DNA of 30,360 nt. It comes from a virus. Numbering within the stretch: position 1 is the stretch's first letter; each line of letters begins with the position of its first letter. The stretch spans positions 1-30,360 of IMG/VR virus record IMGVR_UViG_3300023180_000270; one strand, given 5' to 3'. Position numbers and translations under genes: made by a program. Below the pieces are notes generated by a model, which was not told the DNA's origin, made no database searches, and worked only from the letters and a program-made list of their open reading frames with translations. Below are positions 8,132-16,110 of this stretch, in pieces.

Positions 8132-8620
8132 TTAAACGTTCCATAAATTATCGAGATGCATTACGCATGCCCATAATGTACCTGATTCTGTTTTAGTTAT
8201 TCCGTGTGGTGTGCTTAATTGAAATGTAATACCTTGTCCTTCAGGTACAATAATTTCAGTACCATCAAGTGTAATATTACCTGCACCTTTTAAATTATAA
8301 CTTGTAACCCATGCAGCAGAAGGTTCATTCACCCAAGTTTTAGTTAAATCAATTTGACCGGTAGCTGCCGGCAATTTTAAAAACCATTTAGCCACAGCTT
8401 TTTCGTCTGCTGGATTTGGAAATGCATCCATAAACTGTTTACGTTGTGCACGATTCCATTTGTCTAGATATTTACTAAAGCTATATACGCTTAAATTATT
8501 AGGACCATTTACACCTACACGTCTTCTATATGAAGTTGCTTCCTTCATTGGGACGTTAGATTGTAAATCTAATAAACTAGCCTTAGCTTCTTCTGTCAAA
8601 TTATCCAAAATTTTATGCAT
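8132..8620 (-). CDS. Hypothetical 162-residue protein with cupin-like C-terminal strands
   Basis: I do not recognise the family. I chose ATG 8620 over ATG 8635 because AAAGAGG is placed 5 bases before 8620, while nothing precedes 8635. The protein then starts 1 base after the stop of the oxygenase gene. The first half is helical and charged (NLTEEAKASLLDLQS, KYLDKWNRAQRKQFMDAF). The C-terminal third (GTEIIVPEGQGITFQLSTPH then GITKTESGTLWACVMHLDN) has the strand-turn-strand pattern and the P-E-G ... P-H-G signature reminiscent of a cupin barrel, but too little is present to claim a metal site. Tight linkage suggests it works with the 2OG-Fe(II) oxygenase or with the collar fibre that follows. 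Confidence 0.65.
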   Translation of the reverse strand: MHKILDNLTEEAKASLLDLQSNVPMKEATSYRRRVGVNGPNNLSVYSFSKYLDKWNRAQRKQFMDAFPNPADEKAVAKWFLKLPAATGQIDLTKTWVNEPSAAWVTSYNLKGAGNITLDGTEIIVPEGQGITFQLSTPHGITKTESGTLWACVMHLDNLWNV

Positions 8621-8621
8621 A

Positions 8622-9113
8622 TTATCCTCTTTCATAGAGATATATCAAAGTATACCTAGTATTTATTACTGGTGGTACTGAATGAGTTACACCTATACCT
8701 TTAAAAATTACAGCTCTACCTATTTCATCTGGGTAGAATTTGTCTTCTATCTTTATACCATCCTCACCATCTTGTAAACTAATTAAAAGATTATGAGTGT
8801 ATAATGTTTTATCTTTATGACTAGGTAAGTAATCTCCTGGTTCATACCTATTCACAACAACTTCTGCTAACTTACTTCCTTCAAATTCAGGAGCCATATC
8901 AGTTAGCTTTTGTAAGCATTCTTTTCCTAATGCTTTATTTAATGCTATACTATAACTACAACTTAAATCATCACCATCAGCTCTTATATACTCCATCTTG
9001 TCTCGTTTTAACCACCGTGCAGGATGAAGTTTCTTTATTTCTTCTAATGCTTCCTTACACTTCTGGGGTGGCCAGAATTGTTGGGTTAAGCTGACGAGGT
9101 CCGATGAGTTCAT
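8622..9113 (-). CDS. 2OG-Fe(II) oxygenase superfamily protein
   Basis: This 163-residue protein carries the iron-binding facial triad and 2-oxoglutarate residue of the family: H99-x-D101 in YEPGDYLPSHKDKT, H144 in GIGVTHSVPPV, and R153 in NTRYTLIYLYE. Strand patterns between them (HNLLISLQDGEDGIKIEDKF, GRAVIFKGIG) fit the double-stranded beta-helix. Such enzymes couple oxidation of 2-oxoglutarate to hydroxylation of a protein or small-molecule substrate; prolyl 4-hydroxylase-like forms are frequent in marine T4-like phages. The start was set at ATG 9113 because AAGGTGGA lies 5 bases upstream; an in-frame TTG at 9128 has no such support. It overlaps the preceding gene by 59 bases. Its place between fibre genes makes a virion protein a plausible substrate, but this is inference. 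Confidence 0.88.
   Translation of the reverse strand: MNSSDLVSLTQQFWPPQKCKEALEEIKKLHPARWLKRDKMEYIRADGDDLSCSYSIALNKALGKECLQKLTDMAPEFEGSKLAEVVVNRYEPGDYLPSHKDKTLYTHNLLISLQDGEDGIKIEDKFYPDEIGRAVIFKGIGVTHSVPPVINTRYTLIYLYERG
8626..8630 (-). promoter_or_regulatory. Ribosome binding site deciding the start at 8620
   Basis: AGAGG, 5 bases before ATG 8620, inside the end of the oxygenase gene. The alternative ATG at 8635 lies upstream of this site and has none of its own. Confidence 0.7.
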
Positions 9114-9630
9114 GTAATCCACCTTCAAGTTGATTTTCTAATGTATTAACTTCTTCAGCTAATGTAACATAATTATAAGCTGGGTCATTTATTAATGATT
9201 CTTTAATTAAATTATTATTAGATTTAACTTCAGCAATAAAGTCTCTCATTTCTAAGAATGCATCATCTTCTACATTAAGAGCTGTAGCTAATTTTTCTAA
9301 TAAATTTTCTTGTATTTCTAAACGTTGGTAAATACCATATGTTTTATCAATTTTAAACTGTGCTGCATTGTTTAATGCAGTTTCTGTCATTAATAATGGC
9401 TGATCTTGTAAGTTTACAATTTCAAAATTATCATATGTACCTTTGAGTGTTTGCTTTTCTAAATTTATTTCAACTTTTTTATAATTAAAAAAGTCTTGAT
9501 TTAGTGTTTCTAAATCTACTAATTGTAATGTTGAAATAAATTCACCAGTAATTTTATTAAACTGGGCCCAACATTCTACCGTTTCATCTTCAGGTACAGT
9601 TTCTGTATATAATTTTTTTAATTCACTCAT
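9055..9630 (-). CDS. Hypothetical 191-residue protein in fibre module
   Basis: The family is not recognised with confidence. The N-terminal half contains VECWAQFNKITGEFISTLQL and LNQDFFNYKKVEINL, strand-like with a T-G-E-F turn of the kind seen in small tail-fibre-associated proteins. The C-terminal half is predicted helical (YQRLEIQENLLEKLATALNV, FLEMRDFIAEVKSNNNLIKE, LAEEVNTLENQLEGG), with coiled-coil heptads. The start is an ATG with an AAGGGA ribosome site about 8 bases upstream, overlapping the previous stop codon. Its last 59 bases also encode the first residues of the 2OG-Fe(II) oxygenase in another frame. A fibre assembly chaperone or a minor fibre component would fit the position, but neither is shown. 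Confidence 0.7.
   Translation of the reverse strand: MSELKKLYTETVPEDETVECWAQFNKITGEFISTLQLVDLETLNQDFFNYKKVEINLEKQTLKGTYDNFEIVNLQDQPLLMTETALNNAAQFKIDKTYGIYQRLEIQENLLEKLATALNVEDDAFLEMRDFIAEVKSNNNLIKESLINDPAYNYVTLAEEVNTLENQLEGGLHELIGPRQLNPTILATPEV
9118..9125 (-). promoter_or_regulatory. Ribosome binding site deciding the oxygenase start at 9113
   Basis: AAGGTGGA lies four bases before ATG 9113, within the preceding gene. It overlaps the codons that follow the alternative TTG at 9128, which argues against TTG. Confidence 0.7.
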
Positions 9631-9640
9631 GTATTATCCC

Positions 9641-10777
9641 TTATCGTGTAGCAATTAATTGCCAACTATTTGACGAAGACGTCTTAATATATGTTCGTCT
9701 TTCTGTTGCATTAGCTGTTGCATTACCGTTACCGGCCCAATATGTATATGAATAACTATAACTCATAGCTACTATAGTTCCTCTAGGGTAATCACTATAT
9801 GCTGACAATGATGCGGTAGGATTTGATGTTGATCCAATCCAATATGCTGATGTTGCCATATTATCATCTACATATTGTTTTGTTGCTGCATGCATTGCAG
9901 ATGTTGGATCACTGTGTAATGTTAAGAACCCTGTCATTGTATCGCCAGTTATATTAACAGCTCTTCCATCAACCCAGTTTTGTGTAGCAAGAGTACCTAA
10001 ATTTTCATCAGGTAAATTTAATCGTACAGTAGATCCTGAAGAAATTAAAGCAGCTTGAAAACGAACTTCTTTTGTAGGATCGCTATTATCTTTAATAGTA
10101 AAATTTTCATCAATAAACTCATGTGCACCTGTCCAATCAAAGTCTGCACCAGCAATAGATATAGATCCACCTAATGAAACAGGAACACCGTCTACTGTAA
10201 TTGTACTATTAGAAAGCTTATTATTATCAATTGAACCAGCTAACATTGTATTAGTAACTGTACCTGTATCACCAGTTGTTACTAATGTACCACTTGTATC
10301 TGGTAATGCAATTGTTCTGTCTGCAGTTGGATCTGCTACATCTAATGTAATTTCGAAACCATCAGCAGTTGTACCTTCAAAGATAACAGCTTCACCGACA
10401 TCTAAGTAAACATTACCAGCAATCAGGTTAGCTCTTACGGTATTTGCTGTAAAATCACCACTAGCATCACGATAAACTAATGAGTTAGGTGTATTATTAG
10501 TATCTGCAGAAAGCGCAATAGCTGGATTACCTGCAACACCATCACCATTTGTAATAGAGATACCATCACCAGAAACGGTAATTTCTCTTGCAACTGAAGC
10601 TTCATCACCATTTGTACTTACAGCTAAACCAGCAGAAGAAGGAAAATCTAATTTCTCATGTACTTCTGTATCGATGTTATAAAAGTTATCATCGATCTCA
10701 AGGTTTGTTAATGGCGTGCCTTTTGGCGCAACTCCAGTTTCTACCTGAGGTTTTATTCTATACGTTAAACTTGCCAT
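9641..10777 (-). CDS. Tail fibre protein with DDNF-type attachment end
   Basis: This is a 378-residue fibre-like protein. The N-terminal TPLTNLEIDDNFYNIDTEV (residues 21-39) is the same attachment motif as in the collar fibre and the short fibre-like protein near gp5. The body is typical shaft sequence: ITVSGDGISITNGDGVAGNP, NNTPNSLVYRDASGDFTANT, PTADRTIALPDTSGTLVTTG. Residues about 275-312 carry VNITGDTMTGFLTLHSDPTS followed by AATKQYVDDNMA, a widespread motif at shaft boundaries. The C-terminal 65 residues are short and aromatic (YWIGSTSNPTASLSAYSDYP, SYSYSYTYWAGNG) and could form a small tip. It begins inside the last 20 bases of the 68-residue gene. Role in adsorption inferred. Confidence 0.82.
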   Translation of the reverse strand: MASLTYRIKPQVETGVAPKGTPLTNLEIDDNFYNIDTEVHEKLDFPSSAGLAVSTNGDEASVAREITVSGDGISITNGDGVAGNPAIALSADTNNTPNSLVYRDASGDFTANTVRANLIAGNVYLDVGEAVIFEGTTADGFEITLDVADPTADRTIALPDTSGTLVTTGDTGTVTNTMLAGSIDNNKLSNSTITVDGVPVSLGGSISIAGADFDWTGAHEFIDENFTIKDNSDPTKEVRFQAALISSGSTVRLNLPDENLGTLATQNWVDGRAVNITGDTMTGFLTLHSDPTSAMHAATKQYVDDNMATSAYWIGSTSNPTASLSAYSDYPRGTIVAMSYSYSYTYWAGNGNATANATERRTYIKTSSSNSWQLIATR

Positions 10778-10964
10778 CTGTTATCCGTTCCATTTGTTGT
10801 TCTAATTTATTTATTTTATCTATCAAAGCATCGATAGACTTTTCACGCTCTTTTAAAGCACGTCGAATAGATCTGTGCTTTCTTAATTTACTTTTATCAG
10901 TTTCTTGTACTACACCAGTTTTAGTGTCTTTTACAAGAGTTTCATTTTCAACTTTAACTTTCAT
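10758..10964 (-). CDS. Small coiled-coil protein
   Basis: This 68-residue, highly charged protein has no recognised family. Residues about 32-63 form clear heptads (ALKEREKSIDALIDKINKLE then QQMERI), so a coiled-coil oligomer is likely. The N-terminus is Lys/Glu/Thr-rich and probably extended. The ATG overlaps the stop of the 1703-residue gene as TAATG, and the gene overlaps the next fibre start by 20 bases, so both neighbours are translationally linked. This close packing supports it being real despite its length. It could be an assembly chaperone or a connector for the DUF4815-type protein or the following fibre; that is inference only. Confidence 0.65.
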   Translation of the reverse strand: MKVKVENETLVKDTKTGVVQETDKSKLRKHRSIRRALKEREKSIDALIDKINKLEQQMERITDGKFNV

Positions 10965-13900
10965 TAACTATCCAATGCAATAATTCTTAAGTCTCTTAAT
11001 TTAGGAGAGAATTGTTCTTGTGATGATAACATTACAATCTTAATTTGGAATGTATTAAATCTTGTAGAGATAGGATCATCCGCAGGTACACCGTATTGAT
11101 CAAATGCATTTATTGGGAAATACCTATGCTCTTTAAAGTCAAAATTATTTATTGATGATGGTACTACACCTTCTAGTTCCATTTCAACCCAATTTTCATC
11201 AGTAATTGGTGTTACTGAACCAGATGGTAATGTTCTATAATACACTTTAACATCTGTTGCAGGTGGACGGTTAATATCAACAGTTACGTTAATATTAGAA
11301 GCATCAAATCCATCAGCAAGGTTAATTGGTTTAGTTAAGTATTTAGCTAATGCATTACCGCCTTGGTTTGTGCCAGCTTCACCAGTACTATCATTGTTAA
11401 TTGTATTTTCTGTAACTACAACTGCTAATGATTGAGTATCAATTAATGGCGATACAGTATCATTATTAGTTGTTAATTCAGCTCTTAATCTTAATGTTGG
11501 GGTTGCACCAGCATTTGCTGCAGCATCTAATTGTAATAATCTTGTGTATTCAATATCTTGATTAATATTAATTAATCCCCAATCTGTATCATGTGTACCA
11601 TTAGCATAAGCTTTAGCATACCATTTAACATTTGTTCCTGTTGGTGTAATAGCTGAAGCATTAGCAAATAATGCATGATAGTCTTTAACTGCCGTAGGAT
11701 CTTGTATTTCAAACTCAGCAGAACCTGATAATTCAAATACTGCTCTATTAATTATAAACTTAAGATCTTTATTCTGATCTGCTTCCCATGTTGAAGCATT
11801 CTGTGATTTGAACAGTGATCCAGCATATGGTTGTTTATCAACTTTAATTGTGCCACCTAAAACTGTTTGACCCATTTCAGCAATATACACTTCATAATCT
11901 TGTGTATTAGCAATCAATGTAATTGCATATTCACCTGGTGTTAAGTGAATTGATGGGAATTCAAATTTAGTAGCAAGTAAACCATTAGCAGAAGTTACTA
12001 CATCTTGTGGTTTCTTAACAGATACTGCAAATGGTATTGTTGTAGATTGAGCTTCAGGATAACCATTTACTGTTCTACGTATTTCCATTGTAATTGGAAC
12101 TGTATTAGATTTAGATCTAAAGTATACATCAACAGAAGAAATATGCATACCTTCTGGGAAAGCATTTGCATCAATTAAGAATGATTGAGCAACAGGATCA
12201 GCCCAGAATCTTGTACCACGTCTTCGAATTACACGTTGGTTTTGTATTGCACGTGTTGTTAAGATTGTTTCTTGTTTATCTTGCAATAAACCAATTGCTG
12301 TGTATTTAGATTCACCAATAGAATCTTGAGATTCAACATCATTTGTATTATTGTTAATTAATCTAAATGTTCTTTCACCTGTTCTAAATGTTTGTGCAGG
12401 AATATTAAATAATACACCAATATTACCATATTCATCAGGTATAATTGGATCACCTGCACTATATGTAGTCACTGCAGTAACTTCAGCATAACCACCATTT
12501 GCACCAACAATATATTCACCAACATTAATTGTTACTGTATCGTTAAATACTGTTAATAAACGTTTAGTTGCATCTGCAGTTGTTGGATCTGAGTAGATTG
12601 CTGTTTCAGCAGTACCAGTTTCTGTTGCAGGGTTTGTATGATCAGTTCTAATAGATAGTGCTTCATATACACCTTTTGTATCATCAAACAACGCACCATT
12701 ATGATTTTGTACTTCAATAACAGTTAATGGTGTTAAGTTTGAATCAATTGATGTATTTTCCATATAACCATATAAACGTGATAATGGTTTAAATGAATTT
12801 GCAATTGCTAGAACTTGATTATTTCTTATGAATGGTATAAATTGTACATCAACAACGTTAGAACCAAGGTTTGTTGTTTGTGATGATAATACATTTTGTT
12901 GTACTGATGTTGTAGTGCTTGTTACTCTTACTACATTACCAGAACCTGTAAAGTTATTGATAATAAGATCAGCAGCATCAGGTAATTGTACATCAACAAT
13001 TTGATTAACTGCAGGTAATTGATTAGTATCAACCCATTGATCAAATGATGGCTCTAGATTAATAAACCCAGCAAATCGAATAACATTAAATGGGTTAACA
13101 TTAATATATGAAGTTGCTAAATCTTGAGTAATTGCAGCTTGTTCAGTATGTTGTAGTCCAACTAAATCACCATCTTTTTCTGTATCTGTTAATGTTCCTA
13201 CATTAAAGCCATGGAATTCTACACTAAATGGTGCTCGTAATTCTTGATTAATAGGATCAATTGCAGCATTAAAGTCTGCAGCTGCAGGTTGTGCAATTGA
13301 ATTATTATTATAGTTTAATGCAGCAAAGTTCCATGTGTTTGAACCATTGAACCATGCATTCCACCAACCCCATCTTCTTTGTGACCATGCTGCTCCACCA
13401 ACCGCAAATATATCTGCAGAAGTAAATGGATCAACCGCAAAACCATTTTTAAATTTTTCTAGGTTTGATGCATCAGGGATTGCTGTATCTTTTGCTTGTT
13501 TTTCTAGTAAAGATAATTGTGTATAGTATTCTAAGTTATTAATACGTTTTTCTAGTTTACCAATATCCTTCATTGTATAACGTTGGTTATCAATGTATTT
13601 AATTTGAACATCAGAAATATCTGCTGTATAAGGTGGAATTAATACACAATATAAGCTCATACCATTTGATAAATCAGTTGGTACTTTAGGATATACCGCT
13701 GGCACACCTTGTTTAATTACAAATTCTTGATTTGATGTAGCAATAACTTTATCGATACGGCCTAAGTAATATTGATAGTCTGTATCAAATGTTCCATCAG
13801 GATCAGGTATTAAACCACCTTCAAATCCACTTCCACCATCAATACGTCTAGGTCTGAAGTCAACGGCATCTCTTAATTCAATTTGTTGACCAGATGCTGG

Positions 13901-16075
13901 ATCAGTAAATACTGGAATATCTTCATAGTCAATTGAATATGAATCAACTGTTAAGAAGCCATTGCCTGAATGTGTAAAGTTTCTGTAAACAACTACTAAG
14001 TAATCATTTGTTGTTGGAGCTGTTCCAGATAATGTAATACCACCATGATCATAGTATTCTGCTCGTTGACCATCATCAAAAATATAATCTGTTGTTACAT
14101 TTGTATTTGCTATTGCTCCCCATGTAACAACACCAGTATTTGGATCAACTGTTGCAGCAGTAGGATTAGTTGTACCTGTATTATAGATTGTTACATCATA
14201 AACGTCTGAAACATCTAATGATTCAGTAACACCTTGAGTTGCATTTAATCCACCTGCACCATCACCTAATATTTTAATTGTATAGTTAGATAACGCTTTT
14301 GTTCTTTCGGATACATTGTTTTGATTAACATTAGCAATTAATATTGAATCTCCGGATAATGTATTATCAGCACCACTATAATCAAGTGTTAATTGTTGTG
14401 TTGAACCTTGAGTATTTGCACCAACAGTTATAACACCATTATTTGAATTAGTAAAATCTAATGGTGTACCATTAGTCGGGTGGAAGACAATATAGTTGCC
14501 TTCTTTAATTGAATCTGCTAATGTACCAGAACCAATCCATCTTTCATTTGCTGAAGTAGTTGCAATGTTAGCAACACCTGAGTTAAATGTTACTGTAAAT
14601 GTTCTCTGTGTTGCATAGTCAGATACTGATAAACCAGCAGAACTTCTAACAGTTTTAATATAGTCATTAGGGAATTTAAATACTAATCCTGGAGAATCTG
14701 AACCAGAAATAAATGTATCACCCGTACCACCGACTTTACTTAATGCATCTACATTTGCTGACCATACAGCATCACCAACATTAGTAACACTTGCGAATAC
14801 TTCACCAGGATTCATTTGAATATCAAATAAGTATAGTTTCCATACTGCAGCATTTTGACCATGAATACCAGATACCCATTTAATATATCTTAATTTGGCT
14901 GTACCAATAGTACCGCTACCATCTCTTAAATTAAATGATGAATAACTATTTGGTACAATATTTGTTTTCGGAGCACTATCAGCAGGATCACCTAGAAGAA
15001 GATCTACATAGATATAATTACCATATGATGTAGATACATCTAAACTTTCTGCTTGATCAAACTCTCTTGCACGATCTAATTCTAAAAATTCTTGGTTAAT
15101 TGTTTCAAATTCATAACCCTTAACATATGCTTTACCTGGATCTAATGCAACCGTAAATTTATCTGCATTAGGAATATCTGCTTGATGATCTAAAACTTGA
15201 ATTGGGAATCTTTTAACTGTATAATCACCAGATTCATCAAATGTTCTTCTTGCTAATTCATTACCAATTTCGGAATAAACTGTTTTTGCTCTATTAACAA
15301 CAAGTTCACCATCAACAACTCTTGCAATTTCAATAAAATTATCTTGATCTACACCTAAATTTTTTGAAGTTAATGTTAATGCAACTTTATATCGATCTGC
15401 GCCAGGCGCTGCAAAGTTTGGTGAACCCTGAGCTCTATCAAGTAATGATTCATCTCCATCACTGTCAACAATAGTTTCCACAACTGTAAAACCAATATTT
15501 TTAGATGATGTATTTGAGTATTTGTCAATAGCAATTGTTTGTGCTTCAGAAAATACAAACTTACCATCAACAAAGAAAATTCCTTCATCAACTGAGAAAA
15601 GCATTGCATCATTAATTGGGTTTGTTAATTGTATAGATGCTGAGTATGTACCATCAGCTGTTTGAACTGTTTCGCCAGCTTGAAAAGAATTACCTGCAAT
15701 TGGTTTAACAATAAATGTAATTGGATCAGTCTCAGTTAAACCTATGGCTTGTTTAACTGTAGCTTCTGCACCAGATGTTTGACCAATAATAACTTTATCA
15801 ACAAAGTTAACTCTATTAACAGTTTGACCACCAAAATTAGTATCAATTTTAATTGATACAAGATCATTTTCAAATGTTCGGCCACCGCCTAATACAATAG
15901 AACCATTTACAAATACATGTTTACCAAATTTATCAATTTGATCTTGTAATTGTGTTTGTAATTGGGTAAGTTCTCTTGCTTGAACAGCGTAACCTGGTCT
16001 AAATAAGATTCTATGAAACTGTTTAGTTTCATCAAAATCATCATAGTAAGGATTGGTATTAAAATTAATTGCCAT
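10964..16075 (-). CDS. Large DUF4815-type virion protein (baseplate/fibre connector position)
   Basis: This is a 1703-residue protein. The N-terminus has the DUF4815 signature of marine T4-like phages: NPYYDDFDETKQFHRILFRP then GYAVQARELTQLQTQLQDQI. Around residues 830-865 lies a conserved-looking coiled segment (RYTMKDIGKLEKRINNLEYY). It is followed at about 895-915 by a Trp-rich stretch (WSQRRWGWWNAWFNGSNTWN). A later part (SFLIDANAFPEGMHISSVDV, GYPEAQSTTIPF) resembles a beta-sandwich module typical of this family, and the end is KLRDLRIIALDS. It occupies the place of T4 gp9/gp10, directly after gp8, so it probably links the wedge to the fibres. An exact late promoter core stands 28 bases upstream. 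The family is confidently recognised; the structural role is inferred from synteny. Confidence 0.85.
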   Translation of the reverse strand: MAINFNTNPYYDDFDETKQFHRILFRPGYAVQARELTQLQTQLQDQIDKFGKHVFVNGSIVLGGGRTFENDLVSIKIDTNFGGQTVNRVNFVDKVIIGQTSGAEATVKQAIGLTETDPITFIVKPIAGNSFQAGETVQTADGTYSASIQLTNPINDAMLFSVDEGIFFVDGKFVFSEAQTIAIDKYSNTSSKNIGFTVVETIVDSDGDESLLDRAQGSPNFAAPGADRYKVALTLTSKNLGVDQDNFIEIARVVDGELVVNRAKTVYSEIGNELARRTFDESGDYTVKRFPIQVLDHQADIPNADKFTVALDPGKAYVKGYEFETINQEFLELDRAREFDQAESLDVSTSYGNYIYVDLLLGDPADSAPKTNIVPNSYSSFNLRDGSGTIGTAKLRYIKWVSGIHGQNAAVWKLYLFDIQMNPGEVFASVTNVGDAVWSANVDALSKVGGTGDTFISGSDSPGLVFKFPNDYIKTVRSSAGLSVSDYATQRTFTVTFNSGVANIATTSANERWIGSGTLADSIKEGNYIVFHPTNGTPLDFTNSNNGVITVGANTQGSTQQLTLDYSGADNTLSGDSILIANVNQNNVSERTKALSNYTIKILGDGAGGLNATQGVTESLDVSDVYDVTIYNTGTTNPTAATVDPNTGVVTWGAIANTNVTTDYIFDDGQRAEYYDHGGITLSGTAPTTNDYLVVVYRNFTHSGNGFLTVDSYSIDYEDIPVFTDPASGQQIELRDAVDFRPRRIDGGSGFEGGLIPDPDGTFDTDYQYYLGRIDKVIATSNQEFVIKQGVPAVYPKVPTDLSNGMSLYCVLIPPYTADISDVQIKYIDNQRYTMKDIGKLEKRINNLEYYTQLSLLEKQAKDTAIPDASNLEKFKNGFAVDPFTSADIFAVGGAAWSQRRWGWWNAWFNGSNTWNFAALNYNNNSIAQPAAADFNAAIDPINQELRAPFSVEFHGFNVGTLTDTEKDGDLVGLQHTEQAAITQDLATSYINVNPFNVIRFAGFINLEPSFDQWVDTNQLPAVNQIVDVQLPDAADLIINNFTGSGNVVRVTSTTTSVQQNVLSSQTTNLGSNVVDVQFIPFIRNNQVLAIANSFKPLSRLYGYMENTSIDSNLTPLTVIEVQNHNGALFDDTKGVYEALSIRTDHTNPATETGTAETAIYSDPTTADATKRLLTVFNDTVTINVGEYIVGANGGYAEVTAVTTYSAGDPIIPDEYGNIGVLFNIPAQTFRTGERTFRLINNNTNDVESQDSIGESKYTAIGLLQDKQETILTTRAIQNQRVIRRRGTRFWADPVAQSFLIDANAFPEGMHISSVDVYFRSKSNTVPITMEIRRTVNGYPEAQSTTIPFAVSVKKPQDVVTSANGLLATKFEFPSIHLTPGEYAITLIANTQDYEVYIAEMGQTVLGGTIKVDKQPYAGSLFKSQNASTWEADQNKDLKFIINRAVFELSGSAEFEIQDPTAVKDYHALFANASAITPTGTNVKWYAKAYANGTHDTDWGLININQDIEYTRLLQLDAAANAGATPTLRLRAELTTNNDTVSPLIDTQSLAVVVTENTINNDSTGEAGTNQGGNALAKYLTKPINLADGFDASNINVTVDINRPPATDVKVYYRTLPSGSVTPITDENWVEMELEGVVPSSINNFDFKEHRYFPINAFDQYGVPADDPISTRFNTFQIKIVMLSSQEQFSPKLRDLRIIALDS

Positions 16076-16102
16076 AGTTAAACTCTTTTAATTTGTTTAT
16101 AT

Positions 16103-16110
16103 TATTTATA
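16103..16110 (-). promoter_or_regulatory. T4-type late promoter core TATAAATA
   Basis: Exact TATAAATA on the coding strand, immediately after the stop codon of the gp8-like gene and ending 28 bases before the ATG of the DUF4815-type gene at 16075. It probably starts a unit extending through the fibre and oxygenase genes to 6870. Confidence 0.7.

Noticed and set aside
10588-10983. Plus-strand open frame of 131 codons across three minus-strand genes
   Set aside because: It is opposite to well-supported coding sequence, and its His/Leu/Tyr-rich start looks like an antisense shadow.
15376-15612. Minus-strand open frame within the 1703-residue gene
   Set aside because: It lies in another frame of a long conserved gene, Leu-rich and without a ribosome site.
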